Origin: Aureibaculum algae
GTDB lineage: Bacteria > Bacteroidota > Bacteroidia > Flavobacteriales > Flavobacteriaceae
NCBI RefSeq assembly: GCF_006065315.1
Contig: NZ_CP040749.1
Coordinates: 3,362,501-3,426,500, forward strand
Direction: 5' to 3'
DNA length: 64,000 nucleotides
Shown here piece after piece: positions 28,039-36,521 of the stretch. Positions within the stretch are counted from its first letter, which is position 1, and every line of letters begins with the position of its first letter. Made by a program: the position numbers and the translations under genes. The notes under the pieces were generated by a model, which saw only the letters and a program-made list of their open reading frames with translations, had not been told where the DNA came from and did no database searches.

Positions 28039-28887
28039 CTAAACCTCTAATTTAAATTGAATTTTATCTCCTGTAGCTTTTTGTGCCAATTTGTTAATGG
28101 CCATTTCACTCAATTGCAACACTCTAGGGTAACCACCGGTAACTTGGCAATCTCGCATTAAAATAATAAACCTACCTGAAGGCGTTAACTGCACCGTTCC
28201 AGGTAACACTGCCGATGTTAACATGGAGGGTAAATCATTTTCAATAACCCCTTCTAAACGATAGCCCATTCGGTTATTATCACTTGAAATAGAAAACAAA
28301 ACAGTTCTTAATTGCGTTTTCTGTTTAAAACTCAACAATTCATATTCAGGACCTGGATACACCAACAAGTTTCTATCTGTAAAATGCTCCATCTCAATTT
28401 TTACACTCGCATTTTTTTGCACCTTTGAATTGCCCCAATCTTCGATAGGCAAAATATCATCTTTTTTCAATATAGCTTGTTGCGTAACACCGCGATAAAA
28501 ACTTCGACTTCCTAACACTTTTTCTGTTTGAATACCACCTTTCACAGCCACGTAAGTACGAGCTCCGTAAATAGGTTTTTCAAAAGATAACACATCTTTC
28601 TTGGATACCAATACTGACCTATTTAAATCGATTGGTTTTTCATTTATTTTGGCTGAAAAATTAGCACCAGAAATACATATAATTGTTTGTTTTTCAAATA
28701 CTAAAATTACTTTACCTAAAGCAATTTCTATAAGTGCATCAGACGGTGAATTACCAATAATCTGATTCGCTAACTGAGCCGAATACAAGTCCATTACACC
28801 AGCGTTAGGCACACCGATATCTGCATAACCCAAACGACCTAAATCTTGAATACTCGTAAAAAATCCCGGAGCGATTACACGTATCAT
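28039..28887 (-). CDS. pxpC: 5-oxoprolinase subunit C (biotin-dependent carboxyltransferase-like, KipA)
   Basis: With PxpA and PxpB it hydrolyses 5-oxoproline (pyroglutamate) to glutamate using ATP. The protein is 282 aa, with the family opening GFFTSIQDLGRLGYADIGVPNAG and the later LLVYPGPEY and SNNRMGYRLEG motifs. The cyclophilin-like fold is shared with urea carboxylase and allophanate hydrolase domains. Its start codon overlaps the pxpB stop by 4 nt (ATGA). It is the last gene of the minus-strand pxp operon. Confidence 0.95.
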   Translation of the reverse strand: MIRVIAPGFFTSIQDLGRLGYADIGVPNAGVMDLYSAQLANQIIGNSPSDALIEIALGKVILVFEKQTIICISGANFSAKINEKPIDLNRSVLVSKKDVLSFEKPIYGARTYVAVKGGIQTEKVLGSRSFYRGVTQQAILKKDDILPIEDWGNSKVQKNASVKIEMEHFTDRNLLVYPGPEYELLSFKQKTQLRTVLFSISSDNNRMGYRLEGVIENDLPSMLTSAVLPGTVQLTPSGRFIILMRDCQVTGGYPRVLQLSEMAINKLAQKATGDKIQFKLEV

Positions 28888-29612
28888 ATTTCGGATTTTT
28901 TAAGTTTATATTTTCCTTTTTCAACTTCAGATTGAACGTTATTATACGCTGACAATCCTATGGATTTAAATTGAATTTCATCACTTGCTTTCGCAAAACA
29001 AGGCTCTTTTGCTTTCACATTAAAAAATGAAATAGGCGAATTCCCTATAACATACCAGCCTCCCGCACTAATTGATGGGTAAATTCCAGTCTGAGCACCA
29101 CCTATAGCTACAGACCCTTTTTCAACACGTAATCTAGGGTTTGACTTCCTCGGAATATGCAACTTTTGATCAAGCCCTCCTAAGTATAAAAATCCAGGTA
29201 AAAAACCAATGAAATAAACAGTATAAATTGTGGACGAATGCAGCTCAATAATCTCACTTTTTGTAAGCTCATTTTCATCCCCTAACTCCTCCAAATCAAT
29301 CCCAAATTGAGCGTCATAACAAACGGGGATTTCCCATCTATATTTTTTAGTGATTTCTTCATCAACTTCTTGCTCATAGAGCGATTTTAAGTCCAAAATA
29401 TCGTCATAGATAATATTTATAGTGCTATGGTAAATAATTGTTAATGAAGAATATGTGTTAATTACTTGAATAATTTGTTTAGCACTATTTTTTAGGATTT
29501 TATTTTTGAAAGAAATAACGTCTTCGCATATTTTTTTATCAATTCTAGATGGCCATTCAATTAGAATTGCACTTTTTCCGTAGCTTTTATATGTCAGTCT
29601 GAAGACACCCAT
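28884..29612 (-). CDS. pxpB: 5-oxoprolinase subunit B (KipI family)
   Basis: Subunit of the prokaryotic 5-oxoprolinase, 242 aa. Family signatures are YFIGFLPGFLYLGGLD, IPRKSNPRLRVEKGS, VAIGGAQTGIYP and SAGGWYVIGNSP. In Bacillus the homologue KipI also inhibits the sporulation kinase KinA, a role unlikely here. It directly abuts pxpA (no gap) and overlaps pxpC by 4 nt. Confidence 0.95.
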   Translation of the reverse strand: MGVFRLTYKSYGKSAILIEWPSRIDKKICEDVISFKNKILKNSAKQIIQVINTYSSLTIIYHSTINIIYDDILDLKSLYEQEVDEEITKKYRWEIPVCYDAQFGIDLEELGDENELTKSEIIELHSSTIYTVYFIGFLPGFLYLGGLDQKLHIPRKSNPRLRVEKGSVAIGGAQTGIYPSISAGGWYVIGNSPISFFNVKAKEPCFAKASDEIQFKSIGLSAYNNVQSEVEKGKYKLKKSEI

Positions 29613-30353
29613 TTAACCAATTTTAATCCCGAAGTTAGGTAATTTTTTTGAGAGGTATTTTAGTATACGAAGAGCATTACTATTATCACCATGAATACAA
29701 TAAGTTTTGGCTTTAATTTTCACCATTTTTCCATCAATAGTTTTCACCTTTCGCTTAGTAACCATTCTTAACAAATGTTTGAGTACTTTTTTAGCGTCAA
29801 GAATCACGGCATTAGGTTCAGAGCGTGAAACTAAGGTTAAATCTGCATTATAATTTCTATCGATAAACGCCTCATAACGCACTTTCAACCCCTGATCTAG
29901 TGCCATTTCTGCCAAAATAGAGCCGTAGGGAGCATAAAGCCAAACATCTCTGGTCGTGTTCTTAACTGCATTAATAAGGCATTGAGCAGTTTCAGTGTCA
30001 ACAGCAGCTTTGTTATACAACGCTCCATGAGCTTTCACGTGATTCATTGTCGCTACTGATTTTCTCAACTCGACATGAACAGCATTTATCTGATCTTCAA
30101 GACTCTGTTGCAATTTCTCAAAAGGAATCTCCATCACTTTTCGTCCAAAATTCGCTTTATCAGGATAGGAAGGGTGTGCACCAATATGTACACGATGTAA
30201 TAAGGCCAAACGTATTACCTCTTTTATCGTAGCACTATCTCCGGCGTGGCCGCCACAAGCAATGCTACAACTACTAATCATTGGCATAAGCTCCATTTCA
30301 TTACCTATTCCCTCGCCTACGTCGCAATTTATGTCTAACGTAAATAGATTCAT
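29613..30353 (-). CDS. pxpA: 5-oxoprolinase subunit A (LamB/YcsF family)
   Basis: Subunit of 5-oxoprolinase, 246 aa, with a deacetylase-like barrel fold. Family motifs are LDINCDVGEGIGN at the N-terminus, SCSIACGGHAGD, GAHPSYPDKANFGR, and VKAHGALYN. The final block YCIHGDNSNA is the conserved C-terminal His/Asp motif. It lies between the transporter gene (5 nt away) and pxpB. Confidence 0.96.
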   Translation of the reverse strand: MNLFTLDINCDVGEGIGNEMELMPMISSCSIACGGHAGDSATIKEVIRLALLHRVHIGAHPSYPDKANFGRKVMEIPFEKLQQSLEDQINAVHVELRKSVATMNHVKAHGALYNKAAVDTETAQCLINAVKNTTRDVWLYAPYGSILAEMALDQGLKVRYEAFIDRNYNADLTLVSRSEPNAVILDAKKVLKHLLRMVTKRKVKTIDGKMVKIKAKTYCIHGDNSNALRILKYLSKKLPNFGIKIG

Positions 30354-30358
30354 CGTGA

Positions 30359-31585
30359 TTATATCAATTCAAACACCTTAAAGATACTCTTTAATCCCAG
30401 AAAAATGGTTACGGCTAAAATTATTAAGCCAACGCCATTTTGAATTTTCGTATTCTTAAAGTCACCCAACACTGACTTTTTATTCATTATCCACAGTAAA
30501 AATCCAGCAATTACAGGCAATAACATTCCGTTTGCCGCTTGAGCAAATTTGATGATTTCGATTGGTTTTATCCCCAACGAAGACAACAACACTCCTAAAA
30601 ACAAAATAAACATCCATACGGCTCGGAATTTAGCAGATTTCAGTTCCGTTTTCCAACCTAAACACCCTGTTGCAACGTAAGCAGCAGCTAATGCCGCTGT
30701 AATTGTACTTGTGATACCTGCCGCAAACAGACCAATGGCTAAAAAGTATTTTGCATAGCTGCCAAACAAAGGCTCTAGACCTAATGCCAAGTCGGCTGCA
30801 CTATTCACTTCTTGATGCTGTATAGCCGCTGCGGAAATGATGATACACATAGAAACCAAGCCACCCAAGACCACAGCAATGACTGTATCTTTTCTGGCGT
30901 ATTTTAAATCGCTTTGCCGACCCCATTTCTCTTTTACCAAACTTGCATGCAGAAAAAGATTATAAGGCACTACAGTGGTCCCTATTAACCCTACAATAGT
31001 CAATAGACTACCCTTTGGTGTTTTTGGTATGAATATTCCTTTTATTATTTCTGACAAGTCTGGCTTCGTTAAGATAGCGGTAATTAAAAAAGCAATACTC
31101 ATCACAGTTACTAAGGCTATCAATACCTTTTCAAGTAATTTATAGTTACCAACATACAGCAACAAAAAGCCCACAAGACCAATAACAAGACTAAAAACAT
31201 TAAGACGTAAACTACCTATTTCTAGGCTATGATTTTTCATGACAGTCTCCAAACCCAAGACACTACCACTAATATTACCCGCCTCATAAGCCGCATTGCC
31301 AATAACGATAGCAGATAAGACCAGGATGATAATAATTTTTCGAAAGATTGGGTTTTTAATTTCAGTTCTTATGACTTCAGAAAGCCCTTTTTGAGTGATA
31401 ATGCACAATCTGGCAGACATTTCTTGCAAGGTAACCGTAGCAATGATAGACAAGACCATTGCCCAAAGCAATGCAAACCCAAAATGAACCCCAGCAATTG
31501 TACACAAGGTTACCGTACCCGGACCAATAAAAGCTGCAGCAACTAAAGGACCTGGACCTATATTTTTAAACCAATTTTTAATCAA
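30359..31585 (-). CDS. Nramp-fold transporter with altered metal site, in the 5-oxoprolinase operon
   Basis: Inner-membrane protein of 408 aa with about 11 TMs and clear Nramp-family architecture. The TM1 metal motif DPGN of true Mn/Fe transporters reads GPGT here (Gly21, Thr24), and the TM6 MPH motif reads VPY (206-208). The residues that bind Mn2+ in MntH are therefore missing. Sitting 5 nt from pxpA, like YcsG in Bacillus pxp clusters, it may import 5-oxoproline or a related organic solute rather than metal. That substrate is inference. Confidence 0.88.
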   Translation of the reverse strand: MIKNWFKNIGPGPLVAAAFIGPGTVTLCTIAGVHFGFALLWAMVLSIIATVTLQEMSARLCIITQKGLSEVIRTEIKNPIFRKIIIILVLSAIVIGNAAYEAGNISGSVLGLETVMKNHSLEIGSLRLNVFSLVIGLVGFLLLYVGNYKLLEKVLIALVTVMSIAFLITAILTKPDLSEIIKGIFIPKTPKGSLLTIVGLIGTTVVPYNLFLHASLVKEKWGRQSDLKYARKDTVIAVVLGGLVSMCIIISAAAIQHQEVNSAADLALGLEPLFGSYAKYFLAIGLFAAGITSTITAALAAAYVATGCLGWKTELKSAKFRAVWMFILFLGVLLSSLGIKPIEIIKFAQAANGMLLPVIAGFLLWIMNKKSVLGDFKNTKIQNGVGLIILAVTIFLGLKSIFKVFELI

Positions 31586-32693
31586 CCGGCATAGAATTTA
31601 AAGCATAAATTGCAAAGCTACCCAGCCAATGTCCGCCCTCATAACTATCTCCAACAATATTTGGTAAAGAATTATTAATATGTTGATTAGCAATATTTTG
31701 AAGATGTTTATATTCAGGTATACTTTCAGCTATTTTATTCAAACTCCAAGCTCTAGAAAAGTTAACACCGTCTAAATGCACCAGCTTTCCATCGCTTCTA
31801 TCAGAAACTTCACCAACGGCTAGTGTAAAGTTTTTATTAGATAATTGAGGAAGGAATGTTGCCATCCACTTCTTAAATTCAACTTGAGGTAAAACCCGTT
31901 TCATTAAGGCCGCTTCTTCTAAACATGGAGACAAAAAATCAAAACCACCTGGCTCCCAAGAAATAGGACAATCTGCATCCTTAAAATAAAAATCGTTAGC
32001 ACGTTTTTCAATTAACGCTGCCAACTCCATATTTTTCAATGTTGTAGCATAATCATAAGCAAATGAAAGTCCGAATGCTGTATTTGCATGCTCTCCAACA
32101 CGAATAGGATACATTAATTTCGGTAAAAATTCGATGTATTTCTGAACGATTAAGTCTGTTAACGGCTGTAAATTCAACTCTAGCGTTCTGGCTGTTTCAT
32201 CATCCCAAGTATGAATTTCCTCCGCTAGCTTCAAGAGCCAAGCCCATCCATACGTCCGTTCATACGATGTATTATGCTTTCCCTCAAAATAGGCCACTTC
32301 TTTTAAAATGTTCTGTTTAGAAATGTTATTGAGTAGTTTTTCCTTGATTTTACCAGCGTTATCTAATGTTGGAAATTGTTTTAGTAAACTTACCAAACTC
32401 CAATGTCCATGCACTGATGAATGCCAATCGAAACAACCATAAAACGCAGGATGTAAGGCAGAAGGCGTTTGCAAATCAGTTGCATCACCAATGGTTTGAT
32501 TTAATTTATTAGGATATTCAACCTCAATACAACCTATGGGTAGGGACGCTAAATGATTCGCTTCTTTTAAGGTAAGTTGAGGCACAGGGGCAACAACTAT
32601 TTGTTTTTCGGGAGACTGTTCTTGTGTTTTAGAGTCCGATTTTTTACAACTTACAATCAACAACAAACACAATAATGCATAAAAGTACCTCAT
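31578..32693 (-). CDS. DUF2891 domain-containing lipoprotein
   Basis: Envelope protein of 371 aa with a lipoprotein signal (LLLIVSC, Cys16). The DUF2891 core is alpha-helical, of the (alpha/alpha) toroid type by appearance. Recognisable blocks are HPAFYGCFDWHSSVHGHW near 80, RTYGWAWLLKLAEE, GEHANTAFGLSFA and LDGVNFSRAW. Biochemical function is unknown. Its end overlaps the start of the Nramp-fold gene by 8 nt, so it is the first gene of the pxp operon and is probably involved in the same pathway. Confidence 0.88.
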   Translation of the reverse strand: MRYFYALLCLLLIVSCKKSDSKTQEQSPEKQIVVAPVPQLTLKEANHLASLPIGCIEVEYPNKLNQTIGDATDLQTPSALHPAFYGCFDWHSSVHGHWSLVSLLKQFPTLDNAGKIKEKLLNNISKQNILKEVAYFEGKHNTSYERTYGWAWLLKLAEEIHTWDDETARTLELNLQPLTDLIVQKYIEFLPKLMYPIRVGEHANTAFGLSFAYDYATTLKNMELAALIEKRANDFYFKDADCPISWEPGGFDFLSPCLEEAALMKRVLPQVEFKKWMATFLPQLSNKNFTLAVGEVSDRSDGKLVHLDGVNFSRAWSLNKIAESIPEYKHLQNIANQHINNSLPNIVGDSYEGGHWLGSFAIYALNSMPVD

Positions 32694-32789
32694 ATTTTAT
32701 AACTGTATATAGAATTAAAGCACACTTAATCTATTCGCCTAAACGCACTGCACCACTATAAATTATTATTAAAAAAGTGAACTTCTAAT

Positions 32790-33626
32790 CTATTGAGAAA
32801 TCTTATATAAACTCAATTTTGATTTTTCAAAATCATGACTCTCGCTTGCTGATTCTAACTCAACTTTTTTGTCAATATTTAATAAAAAGTCTGAAAGCTT
32901 ATCCAACACAGGATGCTGATCATTCGTATTAATTTCTATCTTCTCTCCATCAAACAAATCAACAATATACGTATATCTAGGCGTATCATTACGTTTAGAC
33001 TTTTGTTTCCAATCCTTATCTATGGTTGACAACTGACTTCTATTTAGAATCTTCTTCAATTCATAAATGTCCTGTTTGGTCAACTTTCCGATAAAATTAC
33101 CTTGAGGTTCTGCATAATTTTTACCGTGATAAAACACAGTACCGTCGATATTAATTTGAACTGACATTGAAGGACAGGTACCAAAACAGGTAGAAGAATG
33201 AAAAGTTAAGGTCTTAAAATTAACCTTAGACAACAACTTACCTCTATTATAAAATACATATTGCTTGTCTTTTGCTAAAGCACTTGCATCTAATTTGTTA
33301 TAACTTTCATTACTCTGAGAGTTAACAGGAACAATAACCAATCTATTCTTATTGATTTCTTTAATTTTGAACTTAAATTCTTCCGTTTTAAAATCCCCAG
33401 CCAATCTATAATTCATTTTGAACGACAAACTCTTATTTTCTAGATCAAATTGAACTTCTTGTTTTGTATTGTCAAAATTATATATAACAGCATCATTGTC
33501 AAAGCGGATATAATCTAAATCCTTATTGATCCATTCGGTCTCTGTTAATATTTTATTACTTGCCTTTGATTGGGCATTTACTGAAATTACCACCGATAAC
33601 ATCAGTAATAAATATAAATTTTTCAT
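32790..33626 (-). CDS. DUF6438 domain-containing secreted protein
   Basis: Secreted protein of 278 aa from ATG 33626, giving a clean signal peptide (MKNLYLLLMLSVVISVNAQ). The C-terminal half has the DUF6438 signature FHSSTCFGTCPSMSVQINIDG with two conserved Cys and DGTVFYHG. The N-terminal half is a separate lipocalin-like or META-like beta region (LTETEWINKDLDYIRFDND). Function unknown. An upstream in-frame start would add ten residues that spoil the signal peptide. Confidence 0.85.
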   Translation of the reverse strand: MKNLYLLLMLSVVISVNAQSKASNKILTETEWINKDLDYIRFDNDAVIYNFDNTKQEVQFDLENKSLSFKMNYRLAGDFKTEEFKFKIKEINKNRLVIVPVNSQSNESYNKLDASALAKDKQYVFYNRGKLLSKVNFKTLTFHSSTCFGTCPSMSVQINIDGTVFYHGKNYAEPQGNFIGKLTKQDIYELKKILNRSQLSTIDKDWKQKSKRNDTPRYTYIVDLFDGEKIEINTNDQHPVLDKLSDFLLNIDKKVELESASESHDFEKSKLSLYKISQ

Positions 33627-33714
33627 TGTAGTAGGGGTTGTTTTATATAAACGCATCGAAATTAGGTTATTTAACTAAAAATCAAACGAATTATGGCCTC
33701 AAATTTAGTAAAAA

Positions 33715-35253
33715 TTATCCTAACCATCCTTCTCTATCCAAACTTCTATATTGAATGGCTTCTGAGATATGATCAGGCTTTACGGTTTCAGAATTATCTA
33801 AATCAGCAACGGTTCTTGCTACTTTCAATATTCTGTCATAAGCTCTGGCAGATAGATTTAAACGCTCCATCGCCGTTTTTAATAAAGACGTTGAAGCTGC
33901 ATCTAACTTACAATATTTTCGAATTTGCTTCACATTCATCTGTGCGTTATAGTGCACTTTCTGATTGCCTTCAAACCTTTTAGTCTGCAATTGTCGTGCC
34001 ATGGTAACCCGCTCTCTAATGACTTTACTAGACTCTCCTTTTCGCTCTTCAGAAAGCTTTTCGAAAGGCACAGGCTGTACTTCTATGTGAATATCTATCC
34101 GATCTAACAATGGACCTGATACTTTACTTAAGTACCTCTGCATCTCTGTGGGAGAAGAAGTTACATGTCCTGGAGTGTCGTTAAAATATCCACTTGGACT
34201 TGGATTCATACTCGCCACCAACATAAAACTACTGGGGTAGGTAACTGTAAATTTTGCACGTGAAATAGTAACTTCTCGATCCTCTAATGGCTGTCGCATT
34301 ACCTCTAAAACCGTGCGTTTAAATTCTGGTAATTCATCTAAAAATAACACACCATTGTGAGACAATGATATTTCTCCCGGTTGCGGATATGCTCCACCTC
34401 CAACCAATGCGACATCACTTATTGTATGATGCGGCGAACGAAACGGACGTTGCCCCATTAACCCTGAATTTGCCTGAACCCTACCTACTACAGAATGTAT
34501 TTTGGTAGTTTCTAACGCCTCATGCAAGGTCATTGGTGGTAAAATACTCGGTAACCGCTTGGCTAACATGGTTTTTCCAGAACCTGGAGGACCAATTAAT
34601 ATAATGTTATGACCACCAGAGGCGGCAATTTCCATACATCTTTTAATAGATTCCTGTCCTTTTACATCTGAAAAGTCAAATTCAGGATGTTCTAAATTAT
34701 CTTCAAATTCTTTTTTAGTATCAACAATAGTAGCTTCTAAGGTAGAATTCCCTTCAAAAAAATCAATAACCTCTTTTATGTTTTCGACACCATACACCTC
34801 TAACCCTTCTACAATTGCAGCTTCTTTTGCATTCTGTTTTGGTAAAATAAAACCTTTATACCCTTCTTCTTTAGCTTTAATTGCGATTGGCAGTACGCCA
34901 CGTATAGGCTGTAAACTTCCGTCTAAGGAGAGTTCACCCATAATCAGATAGTCTGAAATGGTATCACCTTTAATTTGTGAGGAAGCTTTTAATATACCAA
35001 CCGCTAAGGTTAAATCATACGCAGAACCTTCTTTACGCATATCGGCAGGAGCCATATTAATGGTGATCTTTTTACCCGGAATGCTATAGCCATTGTTTTG
35101 TAGAGCAGCAGCAATTCTAAAATTACTCTCTTTTACCGCATTATCAGGCAAACCGACCAAATGATAACCGATACCCTTATCAATATTTACCTCAACGGTA
35201 ATTGTGGTCGCTTCTACACCAAAAACAGCACTGCCATAGACTTTAGTTAACAT
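33715..35253 (-). CDS. comM: YifB/ComM family Mg-chelatase-like AAA+ ATPase
   Basis: Cytosolic protein of 512 aa. In naturally transformable bacteria ComM is a hexameric helicase that extends recombination by branch migration. The N-terminal Lon-like domain (about 1-165) is followed by the AAA+ module with Walker A GPPGSGKTMLAK, Walker B GVLFLDELPEF and sensor ASMNPSPSGY. The C-terminal Mg-chelatase domain contains LNLSARAYDRILKVARTVADL. It overlaps the end of the upstream acyltransferase gene by 11 nt. Confidence 0.95.
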   Translation of the reverse strand: MLTKVYGSAVFGVEATTITVEVNIDKGIGYHLVGLPDNAVKESNFRIAAALQNNGYSIPGKKITINMAPADMRKEGSAYDLTLAVGILKASSQIKGDTISDYLIMGELSLDGSLQPIRGVLPIAIKAKEEGYKGFILPKQNAKEAAIVEGLEVYGVENIKEVIDFFEGNSTLEATIVDTKKEFEDNLEHPEFDFSDVKGQESIKRCMEIAASGGHNIILIGPPGSGKTMLAKRLPSILPPMTLHEALETTKIHSVVGRVQANSGLMGQRPFRSPHHTISDVALVGGGAYPQPGEISLSHNGVLFLDELPEFKRTVLEVMRQPLEDREVTISRAKFTVTYPSSFMLVASMNPSPSGYFNDTPGHVTSSPTEMQRYLSKVSGPLLDRIDIHIEVQPVPFEKLSEERKGESSKVIRERVTMARQLQTKRFEGNQKVHYNAQMNVKQIRKYCKLDAASTSLLKTAMERLNLSARAYDRILKVARTVADLDNSETVKPDHISEAIQYRSLDREGWLG

Positions 35254-36373
35254 TTCGTTGTTTGTTTATAACGGGATTTGCATACATCTTCAGTAAACGC
35301 TCTTGAATATCAAGGTCATTACTTTGCGATTGCATGTATTCTTTAAACTCATTTAAATTTTCACGTGTGTAAAAATCGACAAAGAGATTGGTTTTATGCA
35401 ATATATCATAAGCTATGTAATTCGTTTTAAATAACTTGTAGTTTTTATATACCAATCTATCCATTTCATCTGCAATGGCCCTAACCGTTGTTTTTAAATC
35501 GCCTGAAAAATCAATATTTTCTTCATTTAACTTTTCAAAATGTAAACTCACATCGCCTTTATACTCCTCAACACCTTTAATGATGCTATTGATATTTTCA
35601 AATTTCGCCTTTTTATATCCTCCTAACTCATCTTTCGTTTGCAACTCCACTGCTTTTTCAACCGCACAAGGCTCATATTCGTAAGATACAGAAGAAATTA
35701 CAATATGCAAGTCTTTTAAAGATTGCTTCAAATTAGTGCCTCCACTCATTAGCAACATTCGCACCAACCCAGGAAAGGTTTTATCATTACCATCTTTCGT
35801 TCGTCCATTACCCTGAGCTATCCATGAAGAAACCTTTTTATGAGCAATAGAATACCGTAAATAGGCAGATAAATTCTTGGCATTTTGCAACAATTCTACA
35901 CGTGTACCGGTTCTAAAAACAGTATACATATTGTTCAATTTTGCCACACGTTCCATTACCGAGTTTACAATAAGGTTATCGCCTAAAGAAATTTCAGTAA
36001 ATGGATATCCTCTATGATATAAAGTATATTGTAACAAACCTGAATCTAAAAAGATATCGCGATGGTTAGAAATGTATAGGTTATTCCCTGCTTTCGCTAC
36101 GTCTTCAAGGCCTGTGATGTGTAAATTATTAATAGAATTTTCAATCAACGAACGAATCATAGGTTCTATAAAGTTGACTTGAAAATCGGCACAATTGTTA
36201 CATTTATTAAGTTTATATACAATCTCCTCATCTGACCAATCAGGATAAATATAACGTACGCCGTTTTTAAATTTAGTATTGGTAGTTAGCCATTGCAAGG
36301 CTGCATCAATTTGCTGTTGATTGTAAGGTGCAATGGTTTCAAATATAGTAGCAATTTCTTTGGTTATTGTCAT
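35243..36373 (-). CDS. 1-acyl-glycerol-3-phosphate acyltransferase-like protein
   Basis: PlsC/PlsB-type acyltransferase of 376 aa that probably acylates a glycerol-phosphate or related lipid head. The catalytic box is NHRDIFLD (H-x4-D) near residue 98, and a later block IAQGNGRTKDGNDKTFPG replaces the usual EGTR motif. No strong TM helix is visible, so it is peripheral to the membrane. The extended C-terminal helical region (about 280-376) is common in Bacteroidota members. It overlaps comM by 11 nt. Confidence 0.85.
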   Translation of the reverse strand: MTITKEIATIFETIAPYNQQQIDAALQWLTTNTKFKNGVRYIYPDWSDEEIVYKLNKCNNCADFQVNFIEPMIRSLIENSINNLHITGLEDVAKAGNNLYISNHRDIFLDSGLLQYTLYHRGYPFTEISLGDNLIVNSVMERVAKLNNMYTVFRTGTRVELLQNAKNLSAYLRYSIAHKKVSSWIAQGNGRTKDGNDKTFPGLVRMLLMSGGTNLKQSLKDLHIVISSVSYEYEPCAVEKAVELQTKDELGGYKKAKFENINSIIKGVEEYKGDVSLHFEKLNEENIDFSGDLKTTVRAIADEMDRLVYKNYKLFKTNYIAYDILHKTNLFVDFYTRENLNEFKEYMQSQSNDLDIQERLLKMYANPVINKQRNVN

Positions 36374-36521
36374 ACAATTGTTTGATTATACCTGTTTCTA
36401 TTGGCCGTAGGCTCATTGTATCTTGTAATACAGCTTAAAAAACAGGAACTTTATTTACATCTTAGACTTGATGCAACAATATTTTTTTTAAAAATATGGC
36501 ATTTCCAATCAATATACAAAA

